DNA from: Pacificimonas sp036351775
GTDB taxonomy: Bacteria > Pseudomonadota > Alphaproteobacteria > Sphingomonadales > Sphingomonadaceae
DNA length: 64,000 nt
Assembly: GCA_036351775.1 (NCBI GenBank)
Contig: JAZBPX010000061.1
Coordinates: 124,001-188,000 of the forward strand
Reading direction: 5' to 3'
Made by a program: the position numbers and the translations under genes. Shown here one piece after another: positions 63,401 through 64,000 of the stretch (position 1 is the stretch's first letter; each line of letters begins with the position of its first letter). Under the pieces are notes generated by a model, which saw only the letters and a list, made by a program, of their open reading frames with translations, did not search any database and was not told the origin of the DNA.

Positions 63401-63516
63401 ACCTGACCGACCGCGCGCTTCCGATCGTACCGTTCGGCAGCGTGGGCAATACCTATCCGGAATATTATGACGCGCTCGGGCGGCGCTATCACCTGGGTGC
63501 TTCGCTGGAGTTCTAG
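60412..63516 (+). CDS. TonB-dependent transducer with N-terminal STN domain
   Basis: 1034 residues. A signal peptide (about 1-26) is followed by an STN (secretin/TonB N-terminal) signalling domain at about 35-105: PAQPLASAILDLSEQTGATI, RRSPTVAQEANTLDTLRALL and GTLVIT. A Pro-rich linker leads to a plug (ADLRGLGPSRTLVLVDGRRR, LGRIEITERAAPAEYGGDAA) and a barrel ending in LGASLEF. The STN domain signals ligand binding to the FecR-like protein, inducing this operon via the sigma factor. The ligand is unknown; the closest context is the iron/heme/B12-type ABC ATPase fragment immediately downstream on the opposite strand. Confidence 0.93.
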   Translation: MTWHLRLSCLVLLAAAFAQTPPADAAPSVPPDAAIPAQPLASAILDLSEQTGATIIADGRLLKGRRSPTVAQEANTLDTLRALLDGTGLAAREISAGTLVITQVEDVRQTGLTYASAVETAPAPPPEPPLLPASQRPAIVILASLREEQAFQFAPDTVTLPTAFVQYDGAPNVADALYDLPVFRASFSRGNTNLLGTPAGINLADLRGLGPSRTLVLVDGRRRVQTLGGNGTITGVDLNGIGQAQLGRIEITERAAPAEYGGDAAAGVVNFVRGRDLDGVKLSAEAGLTEQGDSPYYALSAVYGLPVADGAGRVIFSAEVDHDPELQASERYETASPYGFALNGRDTPPENGGVLTRGFGGSRLTPAGGVQGYIDGDGNFVRFPNSQNFSFNDDGSVRDYDGTLAHRYNWTEDFALLIPVDRILLSAYGDVELGSHRAWFSADRAQTDVEASLGALPVTAFQGVSAAITGDAVLVPINNPGVSQDLRDRLASLGANDIDSIVLERRFVELGPRIRSVERDSNHLGFGISGPLAGAWDYDVHYQYGRSAVRDLSQGYVNADRLAVALDPALCAEARGCSVINLFAAPRMTPEQADFIRAEPQRRRLTSNVHALSMLAEYQGPSTTAVIGAELRQEGVQADARLASARETVGDLSFADTEGTFGVASLYGTYARELLSGVPLAESLEISAAGRLEEYTATGTLLNLSGGLSWAPVPGFRLFGGYARGQRAPNLSERFSNSPFRFFFVFDPCIAPETETVAAGCASDGPLGVPADFQPRDALVANRQIGNSQLGAEETRSWYLGGDIGLGGLNLSLKWYDYQTDEVVTVPSAFELLASCYQSAGLSDRFCGTNPDTGMPYIVRDEASGELLSVDQPVINGGGFDLSGLAARVDWRMPVGTANLTMSVMYDYVDRAEQRFSSEADPFKLAGTVAFPRHRAFGQAILDWDDLTTTLAIEYRGSAASEFGDGPESRLAEALYIDLLARYRTGGGITVFGGVRNLTDRALPIVPFGSVGNTYPEYYDALGRRYHLGASLEF

Positions 63517-63525
63517 GGTAAAGCG

Positions 63526-64000
63526 TTAGCCGTTTCGGTCCAGCGCCCGCCAGGGCAGCAGCCAGTGTTCGCCGCCGCTTTCACCCGTCAGCATCTCGAC
63601 GCCGTAGGTCGCGGCCACCGCCGCAGGGGACAGCGCCTCTCGCGGCGACCCGTCGGCAACGATCCGGCCCCGGTCCATCAGCAGCACCCGGTCGCAGAAC
63701 CGCGCGGCAAGGCTGAGGTCGTGAAGCACCACCAAGACAGCAGCGCCGCGTGCGGCTTCCGCGCACAGGACGCCCATTACCTGAAGCTGGTGGTAGGGAT
63801 CGAGCGCGGCGACGGGCTCGTCGGCAAGCAGCACCGGCGCCTGCACAGCCAGTGCGCGCGCCGTCAGCGCCCGGGCCAGCTCGCCCCCGGACAGCGTCGT
63901 CGCGCGCCGATCCGCCAGCGCGCGCACATCCATCGCCGCCATCGCCGCCGCCACCGCCGTGCGGTCATCCTCCGTCTGCGGCGCGAACCGGCGGCGAAAG
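63526..64000 (-). CDS. ABC transporter ATP-binding protein, FecE/HmuV-type (5' partial)
   Basis: The frame is open to the right edge; 157 residues of the C-terminal part are visible and the Walker A region is outside. Seen are a Q-loop-type RRFAPQTEDD, the signature TTLSGGELARALTARAL, Walker B VLLADEPVAALDP, and the switch His in VLVVLHDLSLAARFCDRVLLM, then GRIVADGSPREAL. The class (iron-siderophore, heme or cobalamin importers) is suggested by the ...HDLSLAARFCDR...AD.S pattern. It faces the TonB transducer gene tail to tail, 9 bp apart. Confidence 0.9.
   Translation of the reverse strand, partial: FRRRFAPQTEDDRTAVAAAMAAMDVRALADRRATTLSGGELARALTARALAVQAPVLLADEPVAALDPYHQLQVMGVLCAEAARGAAVLVVLHDLSLAARFCDRVLLMDRGRIVADGSPREALSPAAVAATYGVEMLTGESGGEHWLLPWRALDRNG

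Overview
The window is about 64 kb of dense, high-GC chromosomal DNA from an alphaproteobacterium, most likely a sphingomonad (Sphingomonadales). This rests on gene content: a CcrM-type GANTC methyltransferase next to RNase HII, a Tim44-like gene divergent from secB, an argH-small lipoprotein-lysA-DUF4175 run, DUF3297 and DUF1178 proteins, Flp pilins and three large TonB-dependent receptors. I assign no species. I see no prophage, transposase, CRISPR array or plasmid gene; most of the window is housekeeping.

Layout. 1-5.6 kb: a 5'-partial alkyl sulfatase, a small unknown gene behind a Fur-box-like palindrome, polA and a DUF3297 gene. 5.6-11.4 kb (minus strand): a siroheme-synthase N-domain protein, a divergent polysaccharide deacetylase, an S41 protease, EnvC, RlmH, RsfS and NadD, which together form a cell-envelope, division and ribosome cluster. 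11.5-15.5 kb: a TonB receptor directly followed by a secreted alkaline phosphatase, then dodecin. 15.5-27.2 kb: NhaA, thioesterase II, methylmalonyl-CoA epimerase, an M23 peptidase, a radical SAM protein, an unknown membrane-anchored protein, FolP, CcrM, RNase HII, ThiD and GlmM. 27.3-38.5 kb: an AGCS symporter, a small membrane protein, SDR and NnrU genes, Tim44, SecB, MurJ, a hybrid histidine kinase, TrpS and a DUF4136 lipoprotein. 38.5-46.8 kb: TlpA-like thioredoxin, ArgH, small lipoprotein, LysA, DUF4175 protein, GalU, a hydrolase and a methyltransferase. 46.8-54.3 kb: two envelope glycosyltransferase genes, two orphan Flp pilins, MutT, an NDUFAF5-like methyltransferase, ComF, Grx, a nitrilase-family hydrolase, DUF1178 and tRNA-Arg(CCT). 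54.4-64 kb: a two-module repeat protein, a large TonB receptor, then a sigma factor, FecR-like anti-sigma factor and STN-TonB receptor trio, and a 3'-terminal fragment of an iron/heme/B12-type ABC ATPase.

Functional themes. Two-membrane nutrient uptake recurs: TonB receptor plus phosphatase, FecI/FecR/TonB surface signalling, and the ABC ATPase. Envelope biogenesis is spread over EnvC, CtpA, GlmM, MurJ, GalU and the glycosyltransferases. Cell-cycle DNA methylation is represented by CcrM, whose upstream region carries five GANTC sites in about 140 bp.

The most unusual content lies in the spaces between genes. A family of REP/BIME-like palindromes sits in at least seven gaps; two 99-nt copies have base changes that preserve pairing in both hairpins. 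A MITE-like nested palindrome with 35-bp perfect arms lies downstream of the Flp pilins, and a partial relative lies 21 kb away. A terminator-like hairpin lies in the long leader of the 983-residue TonB receptor. I found no gene cluster that I can claim is a wholly new system; the strongest leads are listed as findings.
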